A stretch of DNA of 64,000 nucleotides from Leucobacter muris (GTDB taxonomy: Bacteria; Actinomycetota; Actinomycetes; Actinomycetales; Microbacteriaceae), in NCBI RefSeq assembly GCF_004028235.1, contig NZ_CP035037.1:1-64000 (forward strand), read 5' to 3'. Under the pieces are notes generated by a model that saw only the letters and a list, made by a program, of their open reading frames with translations, was not told the DNA's origin and searched no databases. Within the stretch, counting starts at the first letter, position 1, and every line of letters starts with the position of its first letter. The position numbers and the translations under genes were made by a program. Positions 1-12,576 of this stretch are shown one piece after another.

Positions 1-1473
1 GTGACAGACGACGAACTGCAGGAAGTCTGGGGCCGAGTCACCCAGACCGTCATGGGCGATCCCACGGTCGGGCCGGCCGTCGGCGCGCAGCTGGCGCTCG
101 CAGTTCCCCGCGGCATCGCCGCAGGCACCCTCTACCTCGCGGTGCAGCTCGAATTCACCCTCAGGCTCCTCGAGAACCGTCTCCGACCCGCGATCATGAA
201 CGCCATCGCGGGCATCCCCGAGGCGCAGCAGATCGAGAACTTCGTGGTCATCGTCGACGAGGACGCCCACCCGGCGCTCGATCCCGATCCCGAACCGGCT
301 TCGCACGCCACCGCAACCGCGCCGGCTCCCTTCCAGGGCGGCGACACCGATCCCGGCCTGCACACCACCGCGCCCACCCGGCACGACAGCGTGCGCCCCG
401 TCGCCGAGCCGCGCAGCCGTCACGGCGTCGAAGACCAGGTCGACAGCCGTCTCAACGAGAAGTACGGTTTCGACAGCTTCGTCATCGGCCAGTCGAACCG
501 CTTCGCCCACGCAGCGGCGGTCGCGGTGGCCGAGGCGCCGGCCCGCGCCTACAATCCGCTCTTCATCTACGGCGACTCGGGGCTGGGCAAGACCCACCTG
601 CTGCACGCGATCGGCCACTACGCGCGCGAGCTCTTCCCCAGCGTGCGCGTGCGGTACGTGAGCTCCGAGGACTTCACCAACGACTTCATCAACTCGATCG
701 CCAACAACCAGGGTGCGGCCTTCCACGCCCGCTACCGCAGCGTCGACATCCTGCTCGTCGACGACATCCAGTTCCTCGAGGACAAGGTCGAGACGCAGGA
801 GGCGTTCTTCCACACCTTCAACACGCTGCACGACCACAACAAGCAGGTGGTCATCACGAGCGACGTGCAGCCGAAGCAGCTGCGCGGCTTCGAGGAGCGC
901 ATGCTGTCGCGCTTCGAGTGGGGTCTGCTCACCGACATCCAGGCGCCCGACCTCGAGACCCGCATCGCGATCCTGCGCAAGAAGGCGCAGCGCGAGAGTC
1001 TCGAGATCGATCACAGCATCCTCGAGTTCATCGCGAGCAAGTTCTCGTCGAACATCCGCGAGCTCGAGGGCACCCTCATCCGGGTCACGGCCTACGCCAG
1101 CCTCAACCAGCAGCGCATCGACATGCAGCTCGTGCACACGGTGCTGAAGGATCTCATCACCCTCGACGCCGACAACGAGGTGCAGCCTTCGGACATCATC
1201 AGTCGCACCGCCGAGTACTTCGACCTCTCGATCGACGATCTGTACGGCCCCACCCGGGCGCAGCAGATCGCCACCGCTCGGCAGATCGCGATGTACCTCT
1301 GTCGTGAGCTGACCCCGCTCTCGCTGCCGAAGATCGGGCAGCTGTTCGGCGGGCGCGACCACACGACCGTGATGTACGCCCACAAGAAGATCTCGCAGCT
1401 CATCGCGGAGCGGCGATCGATCTACAACCAGGTGACCGAGCTGACCACCCGCATCAAGCAGGGATCGCGCTGA
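1..1473 (+). CDS. dnaA: Chromosomal replication initiator protein DnaA
   Basis: DnaA is an AAA+ ATPase that binds DnaA boxes at oriC, opens the duplex and recruits the helicase. The 490-residue protein starts with GTG on base 1. It has the N-terminal interaction domain, a variable Pro/Ala-rich linker (about residues 95-140), Walker A GDSGLGKTH near residue 191, Walker B LLVDDIQF near 252, and the C-terminal DNA-binding signature RDHTTVMYAHKK near 452. It is followed directly by the DnaA-box region and dnaN, the standard bacterial order. The promoter and the upstream neighbour lie outside the window, so upstream in-frame starts cannot be excluded. Confidence 0.98.
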   Translation: MTDDELQEVWGRVTQTVMGDPTVGPAVGAQLALAVPRGIAAGTLYLAVQLEFTLRLLENRLRPAIMNAIAGIPEAQQIENFVVIVDEDAHPALDPDPEPASHATATAPAPFQGGDTDPGLHTTAPTRHDSVRPVAEPRSRHGVEDQVDSRLNEKYGFDSFVIGQSNRFAHAAAVAVAEAPARAYNPLFIYGDSGLGKTHLLHAIGHYARELFPSVRVRYVSSEDFTNDFINSIANNQGAAFHARYRSVDILLVDDIQFLEDKVETQEAFFHTFNTLHDHNKQVVITSDVQPKQLRGFEERMLSRFEWGLLTDIQAPDLETRIAILRKKAQRESLEIDHSILEFIASKFSSNIRELEGTLIRVTAYASLNQQRIDMQLVHTVLKDLITLDADNEVQPSDIISRTAEYFDLSIDDLYGPTRAQQIATARQIAMYLCRELTPLSLPKIGQLFGGRDHTTVMYAHKKISQLIAERRSIYNQVTELTTRIKQGSR

Positions 1474-1899
1474 TCCGGGAGTCGGTTCCGCCGGTCACGG
1501 CCGGCGATGTTATCCACAACTTTCCACGTCCCTGTGAATAGATGGGGAGAAGTGGCGCGAATCTGTGGAGGAGATCGCCGCTCCTGTGGAAACAGGCGAA
1601 TGACAGGAATTCCGCGTCATTCCGCCGCTCCCCAGTAGTCCACGGTCTGCCAACAACTCACAGAGGTGTAGTTCTCTACGAAACACTGGCCTTGTGAGAG
1701 TTATCCACAGTTTCCACAGCTGTTAACACTGTTAACATCCCAATTCTTGTTAACGGGCACTCGATCACGCGGACCGCTCGGCGTTCTCAGCTGCACCCCG
1801 CTGTCACACGAAGCCCGCGGATGCCAGTGGGCTCCGAGTATGCAAAGATTGTGAACCGATGAGATTCACGCACACTCGTGCGCGTGGGAGGGAAGCCAG
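1474..1899. other. oriC: Replication origin (oriC), dnaA-dnaN intergenic region
   Basis: This 426-bp non-coding stretch between dnaA and dnaN carries two perfect TTATCCACA boxes (1510-1518 and 1701-1709). Variant boxes include TTTCCACAG at 1711-1719, its reverse complement at 1584-1592, CTGTGAATA at 1532-1540 (reverse of TATTCACAG) and TTTCCACGT at 1521-1529. Three TGTTAAC words (1721-1727, 1730-1736, 1748-1754) make 1700-1760 locally AT-rich, a plausible unwinding segment. The function rests on box content and position; it has not been computed by GC skew. Confidence 0.92.
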
Positions 1900-3042
1900 A
1901 TGCGATTCACCGTCAACCGCGACGTGTTCAGCGACGCCGTGTCGTTCGCAGTGAAGCTGCTTCCGCAGCGCCCCACCCAACCTCTTCTGAGCGGGGCTCT
2001 CATCGAGGCCGAGGGCGACCAGCTCACCGTCTCATCCTTCGACTACGAGGTGTCGGCTCGCACGAGTGTCACCGCCGAGGTGTCGGAGGCGGGCCGCGCG
2101 CTCGTCTCGGGCCGCCTGCTCAGCGAGATCGCTCAGCGCCTTCCTCACGCCGACGTAGAACTCTCCCTCGTCGAGAATCGTGTCGAGGTGCGCTGCGGAT
2201 CGGCGTCGTTCCGCCTTCCCGCAATGCCCGTGGAGGAGTACCCGCAGGTTCCGCAGGTCGACTCCGTCTCCGGATCGGTGCCGGCGGATCTCTTCGCGGA
2301 CGCGATCGCTCAGGTGTCGCTCGCCGCGTCGAAGGACGACGTCACCCCGGTCATCACGGGTGTGCAGTTCGAGGTGAGTGAGAACTCCCTGACGCTCACC
2401 GCCACCGATCGCTATCGCGTCGCCACGCGCAGCATCGACTGGGAGAACCAGAGCGGGCAGAGCGATCTCAGCGCCCTGGTGCCGTCGAAGATCGTCACCG
2501 AAGTCGGCAAGACTTTCTCCGGCGATGGTCAGGTGCAGGTGTCGATCATCAAAGACGATGAGCGCGAACTCATCGCCTTCACGGGCGGGTCGAAGACCGT
2601 GACCTCGCTGCTGATCAAGGGCAACTACCCGCCGGTGGGCCGCCTGTTCCCGACGAGCGTCGACAACTACTCCGTGATCAACACCTCCGAGCTGGTCGAG
2701 GCGGTCGGTCGTGTCGGTCTGGTGCTCGAGCGAGAGGCCGCTCTGCGGTTCTCGTTCGCCGAGGGCACCGTCACTCTCGAGGCCGCCGGCACCGAGTCCG
2801 CCCAGGCCGTCGAGACCGTCGATGCTCACCTCGTCGGCGAGGAGATGGTGGTATCGCTCAAGCCGCAGTTCCTGCTCGACGGGTTGCGCTCGACGCACTC
2901 CGAGTTCGCGCGTATCGCCTTCACCCGCACCGACAACCCGGGCAAGCCCGGCCCCGTGCTCATCACGAGCCAGCGGAGCAAGGACGACGCCGACGAGGAG
3001 AGCTTCCGCTACCTGCTGCAGCCGAACCTGCTGCTTCGATAG
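1900..3042 (+). CDS. dnaN: DNA polymerase III beta sliding clamp
   Basis: The beta subunit forms the ring-shaped clamp that tethers DNA polymerase III to template DNA. The 380-residue length is normal for the family. The N terminus MRFTVNRDVFSDAV and the three-fold repeated clamp architecture fit DnaN, as does the position between oriC and recF. The ATG at 1900 is chosen because GGGAGGG (1886-1892) lies 7 nt upstream. recF follows after 12 nt, so the two are probably co-transcribed. Confidence 0.97.
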   Translation: MRFTVNRDVFSDAVSFAVKLLPQRPTQPLLSGALIEAEGDQLTVSSFDYEVSARTSVTAEVSEAGRALVSGRLLSEIAQRLPHADVELSLVENRVEVRCGSASFRLPAMPVEEYPQVPQVDSVSGSVPADLFADAIAQVSLAASKDDVTPVITGVQFEVSENSLTLTATDRYRVATRSIDWENQSGQSDLSALVPSKIVTEVGKTFSGDGQVQVSIIKDDERELIAFTGGSKTVTSLLIKGNYPPVGRLFPTSVDNYSVINTSELVEAVGRVGLVLEREAALRFSFAEGTVTLEAAGTESAQAVETVDAHLVGEEMVVSLKPQFLLDGLRSTHSEFARIAFTRTDNPGKPGPVLITSQRSKDDADEESFRYLLQPNLLLR

Positions 3043-3054
3043 GGGAGGGGAGCG

Positions 3055-4215
3055 ATGCGGGTCGCGCATCTCTCGCTCGGAGACTTCCGCAACTACGCGA
3101 CCGCGGAGCTCGAACTGGCAGCGGGCCCGAATCTTCTCGTCGGGCGCAACGGGCAGGGCAAGACGAATCTGGTCGAGGCGATCGCCTACTTCGCGATGCT
3201 TCGATCGCACCGCGCAACCGGTGACGCACCGCTGATCCGTGCCGGAGCGGAATCCGCGATCGCACGCCTGCGAGTCCAGGCTGCGGAGCGCGACGTGCTG
3301 CTCGAGCTGCAGTTGAATCGGGATCGGCCGAACCGTGCCCAGGTGAATCGCAACTCCGTGCGTCCGCGGGAGGTGACGAGATGGTTCTCGTCCGTCTCGT
3401 TCATGCCCGAGGACCTGGGAATCGTTCGTGGAGAGCCCTCAGGACGCCGACGCTTCCTCGATGATGCGCTCGTGTCGCGGCATCCGGTCGCTGCGGGAGC
3501 GCTCAGCGACTATGAACGAGTGGTGCGACAGCGCACATCGCTGCTCAAATCGGCGCGTCGCGGGAGCGGAGCGATCGAATCTACCCTGAGCATCTGGGAT
3601 GATCAGCTCATCGAGTACGGCACTCAGATCATTCTGGCTCGCCGTGAACTCGTGCGGGATCTCGGCGCGCCGCTGCGTGCCGGATATCGGTCGCTGGTGG
3701 ATCAGGATCACGGTCCGATATTGACGCTGCAGGAGTCGGTGGGTGCGGCACTGGGTGACGTTTCACGTGACACACTGGCAATCGAGCAACTCGCCGACGT
3801 TTCACGTGAAACACTTGCCGAACAGTTTCGCGCGGCGCTTCAGGCTGTTCGCGTACGAGAGCTCGAGCGGGGAGTCACGCTCGTCGGACCCCACCGAGAC
3901 GATCTCGTCTTGAGTCTCAACGATCTTCCGGTGAAGGGTTATGCAAGCCACGGCGAGTCCTGGTCGTTCGCGCTCTCGCTGAAGATGGCGCTCGCGTCGG
4001 TGCTTCGGGCAGAGTCTCCGGCGGGTGATCCGGTGATCATTCTCGACGACGTCTTCGCGGAACTCGATGCGCGCCGACGAGAACGGCTCATGTCTGCGGT
4101 GAGCGACTTCGAGCAGGTCATCGTGACCGCGGCAGTGGAGGATGACGTGCCCGACGGAGTAGCCTGGCATCGGGTCCGCATCGAGGCGGGCAGAATCCTC
4201 GAGGGGGAGCGGTGA
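3055..4215 (+). CDS. recF: DNA replication and repair protein RecF
   Basis: RecF is an SMC/ABC-like ATPase that loads RecA at single-strand gaps during recombinational repair. The 386-residue protein has Walker A GRNGQGKTN near residue 30, the conserved GPHRDDL segment near 281 and a Walker B region VIILDDVFAELD near 326. A G-rich ribosome site precedes the ATG. Residues about 236-261 contain two successive 13-residue units beginning DVSRDTLA and DVSRETLA, whose DNA is two parS-type palindromes; this stretch may be a lineage-specific insertion. The gene overlaps the next one by 4 bp (GTGA). Confidence 0.96.
   Translation: MRVAHLSLGDFRNYATAELELAAGPNLLVGRNGQGKTNLVEAIAYFAMLRSHRATGDAPLIRAGAESAIARLRVQAAERDVLLELQLNRDRPNRAQVNRNSVRPREVTRWFSSVSFMPEDLGIVRGEPSGRRRFLDDALVSRHPVAAGALSDYERVVRQRTSLLKSARRGSGAIESTLSIWDDQLIEYGTQIILARRELVRDLGAPLRAGYRSLVDQDHGPILTLQESVGAALGDVSRDTLAIEQLADVSRETLAEQFRAALQAVRVRELERGVTLVGPHRDDLVLSLNDLPVKGYASHGESWSFALSLKMALASVLRAESPAGDPVIILDDVFAELDARRRERLMSAVSDFEQVIVTAAVEDDVPDGVAWHRVRIEAGRILEGER
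3760..3773. other. parS: parS-type ParB binding site (one mismatch), inside recF
   Basis: GTTTCACGTGACAC differs by one base from the conserved ParB site GTTTCACGTGAAAC. It sits 39 bp before a perfect copy in the same gene, about 2 kb from oriC. Chromosomal parS sites normally cluster around the origin. Confidence 0.75.
3799..3812. other. parS: Perfect parS site inside recF
   Basis: GTTTCACGTGAAAC is an exact match to the bacterial parS palindrome bound by ParB and is fully symmetric. In the recF frame it encodes the VSRET part of DVSRETLA. Origin proximity supports a role in chromosome segregation and SMC loading. Confidence 0.9.
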
Positions 4216-4706
4216 CGCAGACAGGCAGCGGTGGTTTCGCAACCGAGTCCTATCTGCGTGCGAAATCCATCTGGCGCGGCGTGCCCGCACGTCGGCGCAA
4301 CCGGAGGCACCAGGACGACGACTCGCCGGGTGGGCGACCCTTCGGTGGGGGACGCGATCCGCGTGCGCTCGGCGAGGTGCTCACGGTCATGGCGAGTGAC
4401 ATGGGCTGGAGCATCGAGCTCGAGCAGGCTCGCCTGGTCGCGGAGTGGCCGGAGTTCGCGGGGGAGGCCACGGCCGAGCACACCACCGTGCTCGGTATCA
4501 GTAATGGCGTGCTGCAGGTGCAGTGCGACTCCACCACCTGGGCCACGGAACTGCGGCGTCTGCGAGCCGAGATGCTGACGCGTCTGCTGCGAGACTATCC
4601 CGATGCCGAGGTGCGGGATCTGCGGTTCCTCGCGCCGGGGGCACCCAGCTGGCGGCACGGCCCCCGAACGGTCAAGGGGCGCGGTCCACGGGACACCTAT
4701 GGGTGA
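4212..4706 (+). CDS. DUF721 (DciA-like) protein
   Basis: A 164-residue protein of the DUF721 family. This family includes DciA, which helps load the replicative helicase DnaB in bacteria lacking DnaC/DnaI-type loaders. The conserved core runs from about residue 50 (DPRALGEVLTVMASDMGW) through the VLQVQCDSTTWATELRRL region, with a basic, flexible N terminus. The start is GTG overlapping the recF stop, so translation is probably coupled. Position between recF and gyrB is the usual actinobacterial one. The helicase-loading role is inferred from the family only. Confidence 0.88.
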   Translation: MTQTGSGGFATESYLRAKSIWRGVPARRRNRRHQDDDSPGGRPFGGGRDPRALGEVLTVMASDMGWSIELEQARLVAEWPEFAGEATAEHTTVLGISNGVLQVQCDSTTWATELRRLRAEMLTRLLRDYPDAEVRDLRFLAPGAPSWRHGPRTVKGRGPRDTYG

Positions 4707-9800
<5,094 letters not shown>

Positions 9801-9808
<8 letters not shown>

Positions 9809-10208
9809 CACTGTCGCCGACAAGCTGGCAAAGAAGACCCGCAAGAAGGCCCCGGCGAAGCAGGTGCGCCTGAAGCTCGTCTACATCGACTTCTGGTCGG
9901 CGGTGAAGTTCTCGTTCCTCATCTCGCTGTGCGTGGGAATCGTGAGCGTGGTCTCCGCCATCCTCATCTACACGGTGCTCATGCAGACCGGCGTCTTCTC
10001 GCAGGTCGACGCCCTGTTCATGGACATCGTCGGCGAGGACAACAGCCTGATGAAGTTCATCGGCTTCTCGCAGGTGCTCGGCTTCTCGGTGGTGGTGGGC
10101 ATCCTCAACACCATCGTGGGCACGGCTCTCGGGGCCATCGGATCGCTCATCTACAACCTGCTCGTGCGGGTGCTGGGCGGCTTCCAGCTGGGCTTCACCA
10201 GCAACTAG
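9801..10208 (+). CDS. DUF3566 membrane protein
   Basis: A 135-residue protein of the DUF3566 family, which in actinobacteria is commonly encoded right after gyrA; its function is unknown. The N terminus is basic ([11 protein letters not shown]). Two hydrophobic helices follow, about residues 34-56 ([15 protein letters not shown]) and 93-125 ([23 protein letters not shown]). The ATG overlaps the gyrA stop region, so it is probably translated from the gyrase message. Confidence 0.85.
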
Positions 10209-10305
10209 ACGGCGCGATCATCTCGCGCGACCACGGCAACTCGCCCGATGTTCGATCTCGATTTCTGATTTCGGCCGGCATCGGATAAAGTTATTGCTTG
10301 GTCAA

Positions 10306-10379
10306 GGGGCTATAGCTCAGGCGGTTAGAGCGCTTCACTGATAATGAAGAGGTCCCAGGTTCAAGTCCTGGTAGCCCCA
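10306..10379 (+). tRNA. tRNA-Ile (GAT)
   Basis: A 74-nt cloverleaf: acceptor arms GGGGCTA and TAGCCCC pair perfectly, the anticodon stem CTTCA/TGAAG encloses CTGATAA (anticodon GAT), and the T arm is CCAGG-TTCAAGT-CCTGG. The discriminator is A and no CCA is encoded. tRNA-Ala follows 29 nt downstream. Confidence 0.97.
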
Positions 10380-10408
10380 CCGAATAACTCCCGAGAGAGT
10401 TGTTCAGC

Positions 10409-10481
10409 GGGTCCTTAGCTCAGTTGGTAGAGCGCCTGCTTTGCAAGCAGGATGTCGGGAGTTCGATTCTCCCAGGATCCA
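10409..10481 (+). tRNA. tRNA-Ala (TGC)
   Basis: A 73-nt cloverleaf with acceptor GGGTCCT/AGGATCC (one G-U pair), anticodon stem CCTGC/GCAGG around TTTGCAA (anticodon TGC), and T arm CGGGA-GTTCGAT-TCTCC type. Unlike the neighbouring tRNA-Ile, the CCA end is encoded (10482-10484). Confidence 0.96.
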
Positions 10482-10491
10482 CCACTGATCC

Positions 10492-10529
10492 AGAAGATCC
10501 CCGCCCGGTTCACCGGACGGGGATCTTCT
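10492..10529 (+). terminator. Terminator after the tRNA pair
   Basis: Arms 10492-10508 and 10513-10529 form a 17-bp stem with one mismatch around TTCA. It ends the tRNA transcript just before the next promoter. Confidence 0.8.
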
Positions 10530-10566
10530 GCGCGAGGGGGCCGTTCCGCCGGGCTCCCTTCGGGGC

Positions 10567-10579
10567 CATACTGAAGCCA
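10567..10579 (+). promoter_or_regulatory. -10 box CATACT, leaderless-type
   Basis: CATACT (10567-10572) is followed after 6 nt by the ATG, so initiation about 7 nt downstream would begin on the start codon. No ribosome site lies between. Confidence 0.5.
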
Positions 10580-11151
10580 TGGCGATCCAGGTTCGACCGG
10601 CGACGGTCTTCGAAGACGTGGCCGCGCTCGTGGGCCCGAAGAAGCCCACGTCGAACGTGTGCTTCTGCCTGAGTTACCGGGTGGGCAACAAGGAGAACAA
10701 CGCCCTGCGCGGGCACGAGCGGGCCGATCGAGTGCGGGAACTGTGCGCTCAGGATCCGCCGCCCGGCGTGATCGCCTACCTCGACGGCGAGCCGGTCGGG
10801 TGGGCCGCCGTGCACCCCCGCGCCGACACCAGCTTCGCCGGCAACCGACTGATCCCGTACGTCGACGACCTCGACGTCTGGTCGCTGTGGTGCTTCCGCG
10901 TGCGCCCCGGCCACCGCAAGCAGGGCCTCATGCACGCGCTCATCGCGGGCGCCGTCGACCACGCCCGCACGAGCGGCGCTCCCGCGATCGAGGGCTACCC
11001 CGTCGACAATGCGGGCGATCGGGTGAACCTCACCATGGCGTACGTCGGCACGCGCCGCCTTTTCGAGGGCGCCGGCTTCGAGAAGGCGGCCGACACGGGG
11101 TCGGTGCTCGACGGGTTCCCTCGCGTGCTCATGAGGAAGTCGCTGGCCTAG
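10579..11151 (+). CDS. GNAT family N-acetyltransferase
   Basis: A 190-residue protein of the GCN5-related acetyltransferase fold, which transfers acetyl from acetyl-CoA to an amine. The acetyl-CoA-binding motif A appears as VRPGHRKQGLMHAL near residue 112, followed by the motif B region RRLFEGAGFEK near 157. The cysteine- and tryptophan-containing N half (NVCFCLSYR) resembles uncharacterised actinobacterial GNATs; the substrate cannot be deduced. It is a stand-alone gene between the tRNA terminator and the VOC remnant, with a leaderless-type promoter. Confidence 0.82.
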   Translation: MAIQVRPATVFEDVAALVGPKKPTSNVCFCLSYRVGNKENNALRGHERADRVRELCAQDPPPGVIAYLDGEPVGWAAVHPRADTSFAGNRLIPYVDDLDVWSLWCFRVRPGHRKQGLMHALIAGAVDHARTSGAPAIEGYPVDNAGDRVNLTMAYVGTRRLFEGAGFEKAADTGSVLDGFPRVLMRKSLA

Positions 11152-11238
11152 CACTCCGATGGCGGATGCCGGGCACGCCCCCGTGCGGTGACGCGGGGAA
11201 ACCGCTGGGAGGCGGATGCGTGCGGCGAGGCCGCGGAG

Positions 11239-11252
11239 TAGGGTGACGGGCA
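11239..11252 (+). promoter_or_regulatory. -10 box TAGGGT, leaderless-type
   Basis: TAGGGT (11239-11244), then 7 nt, then the ATG of the VOC reading frame. It matches the spacing seen at many other genes in this window. Confidence 0.5.
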
Positions 11253-11622
11253 TGGCCTCCCGTCTTTCTGAACTGATCATCGACTGCCGGGATCCGCAGC
11301 TTCTCGCGGACTTCTGGTGCGAAGCGCTGGGCTACACGGTGCTCGACCTCGACGAGGGCGCGATCGAGATCGGCCCCGAGGCCGGCTTCGGCGGCGTGCA
11401 GCCACCCTGATCTTCAGCCCGACCGATGAGCCGAAGACGGGCAAGCTGCGCATGCACTTCGATCTCAACCCGACGGACCGGGATCAGCGGGCCGAGCTCG
11501 AGCGGCTTCTCGCACTGGGCGCGCGGTTCGCCGACGTCGGGCAGACGGGAGAGGAGCAGTGGCACGTGCTGCTCGACCCCGAGGGCAACGAGTTCTGCCT
11601 GCTGCGCCGTCGTCTCGACTGA
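11252..11622 (+). pseudogene. VOC (glyoxalase/bleomycin-resistance) family protein, frameshifted
   Basis: The N-terminal half (MASRLSELIIDCRDPQLLADFWCEALGY onward) reads in one frame and stops at 11408-11410. The remainder (LIFSPTDEPKTGKLRMHFDLNP through DPEGNEFCLL) continues in another frame from about 11401. Joined, they give a normal VOC-like protein of about 124 residues including the C-terminal DPEGNEFC metal-site region. One missing base in the CAG-CC-ACC context near 11402 explains the break. Either the gene is inactive or the base is a sequence error; both halves otherwise keep family motifs. Confidence 0.8.
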
Positions 11623-11702
11623 GCCGCCGCCGCGCCTGCGGACGACCCCCGAGCTGCCGAGCCGCGGCTCAACGCTCCTCGAACCGAACTGCGTCCCGTT
11701 CG

Positions 11703-12461
11703 CTACTCCCGCAGCCGGTGCTCCGCGAAGGCGACCGCGCGCGGCAGCCCGGCCCGCCGGCCCTGATCGGCGAGCAGTCCCGTGACGAGATCCTCGGGCG
11801 ACGGGTGCCACGGCAGGTCGGCGAGATAGGCCTCGTGCGCGCTGAGCGAGGCGATCGCGCGGCGCGCGGCGTCCTCGTCGACGGGCACGGCGTGCGTCGG
11901 CCGTGCACCGGTGAGCAGCAGGCGCTGCACGCTCCACGGCGCCAGATCCTCCTCGTGCAGCAGCTCGGGGAACACCCACCGGTTGTCGGCGTCGCGTGCC
12001 GCGTCGATTGCGGCGAGGCCCGCTGCGCGGTGATCCGCGTGGTCGAAGCCCCAGGCCACCTCGAGCTGCCCCGATCCGAAGACCACCGCGTCGGGCCGGA
12101 ACGCCCGGATCTCGCGCGCGATCGCTCGGCGCAGCTCGAGCCCGTATTCGAGCACGCCATCGGGGAAGTCGAGGACCGTGAGCCGTTCGACCCCCACCGC
12201 CTCGCACGCCGCGCGCTGCTCGCGGGCGCGCAACGGGCCGGCCTCCTCGGGAGGGCGCTGCATGCCGGCCTCGCCCGCGGTGAGCAGTAGATAGCCCACC
12301 TCGATGCCCCGCGACACCCACGATGCCACCGCCGCGGACGTGCCGTACTCGGCGTCGTCGGGATGCGCGACCACGACGAGCACGCGGCCGATGCCGGTCT
12401 CGTCGAGGGGCGGGAGGGGCGGCTCGGCCGCCGGGCTCTGCGGTGCGTCCTGGGTGTCCAT
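11703..12461 (-). CDS. PIG-L family deacetylase
   Basis: A 252-residue LmbE/PIG-L-type zinc-dependent N-deacetylase, the family containing MshB (mycothiol), Mca and GlcNAc-PI deacetylases. The metal and catalytic motif AHPDDAE is near residue 32 and the second motif HADHR near 141, in the usual place of HPDHR. The substrate is not evident; mycothiol-pathway or detoxification roles are possible. It runs opposite to its neighbours, with its own TAGGCT -10 box 6 nt before the ATG. Confidence 0.88.
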   Translation of the reverse strand: MDTQDAPQSPAAEPPLPPLDETGIGRVLVVVAHPDDAEYGTSAAVASWVSRGIEVGYLLLTAGEAGMQRPPEEAGPLRAREQRAACEAVGVERLTVLDFPDGVLEYGLELRRAIAREIRAFRPDAVVFGSGQLEVAWGFDHADHRAAGLAAIDAARDADNRWVFPELLHEEDLAPWSVQRLLLTGARPTHAVPVDEDAARRAIASLSAHEAYLADLPWHPSPEDLVTGLLADQGRRAGLPRAVAFAEHRLRE

Positions 12462-12473
12462 GACCTCAGCCTA
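12459..12473 (-). promoter_or_regulatory. -10 box TAGGCT of the PIG-L gene
   Basis: On the minus strand TAGGCT (12473-12468) is followed by GAGGTC and then the ATG at 12461, a leaderless-type arrangement. Confidence 0.5.
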
Positions 12474-12563
12474 GGCATGGATCCCGCGCGCGGAACAGGG
12501 GGTAGGGAAAACCGGAAGCCTTCTCTCCGGGTCCCTCGGTGTCGCTGTGAGCGAGCCACGGCC

Positions 12564-12576
12564 TAGCGTAGAGGCA
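12564..12576 (+). promoter_or_regulatory. -10 box TAGCGT of the kinase operon
   Basis: TAGCGT (12564-12569), a 6-nt spacer, then ATG 12576; no ribosome site is visible. Confidence 0.5.

Noticed and set aside
2032..3210. A 392-codon minus-strand frame over dnaN
   Set aside because: Complement of dnaN and the recF start; no independent evidence.
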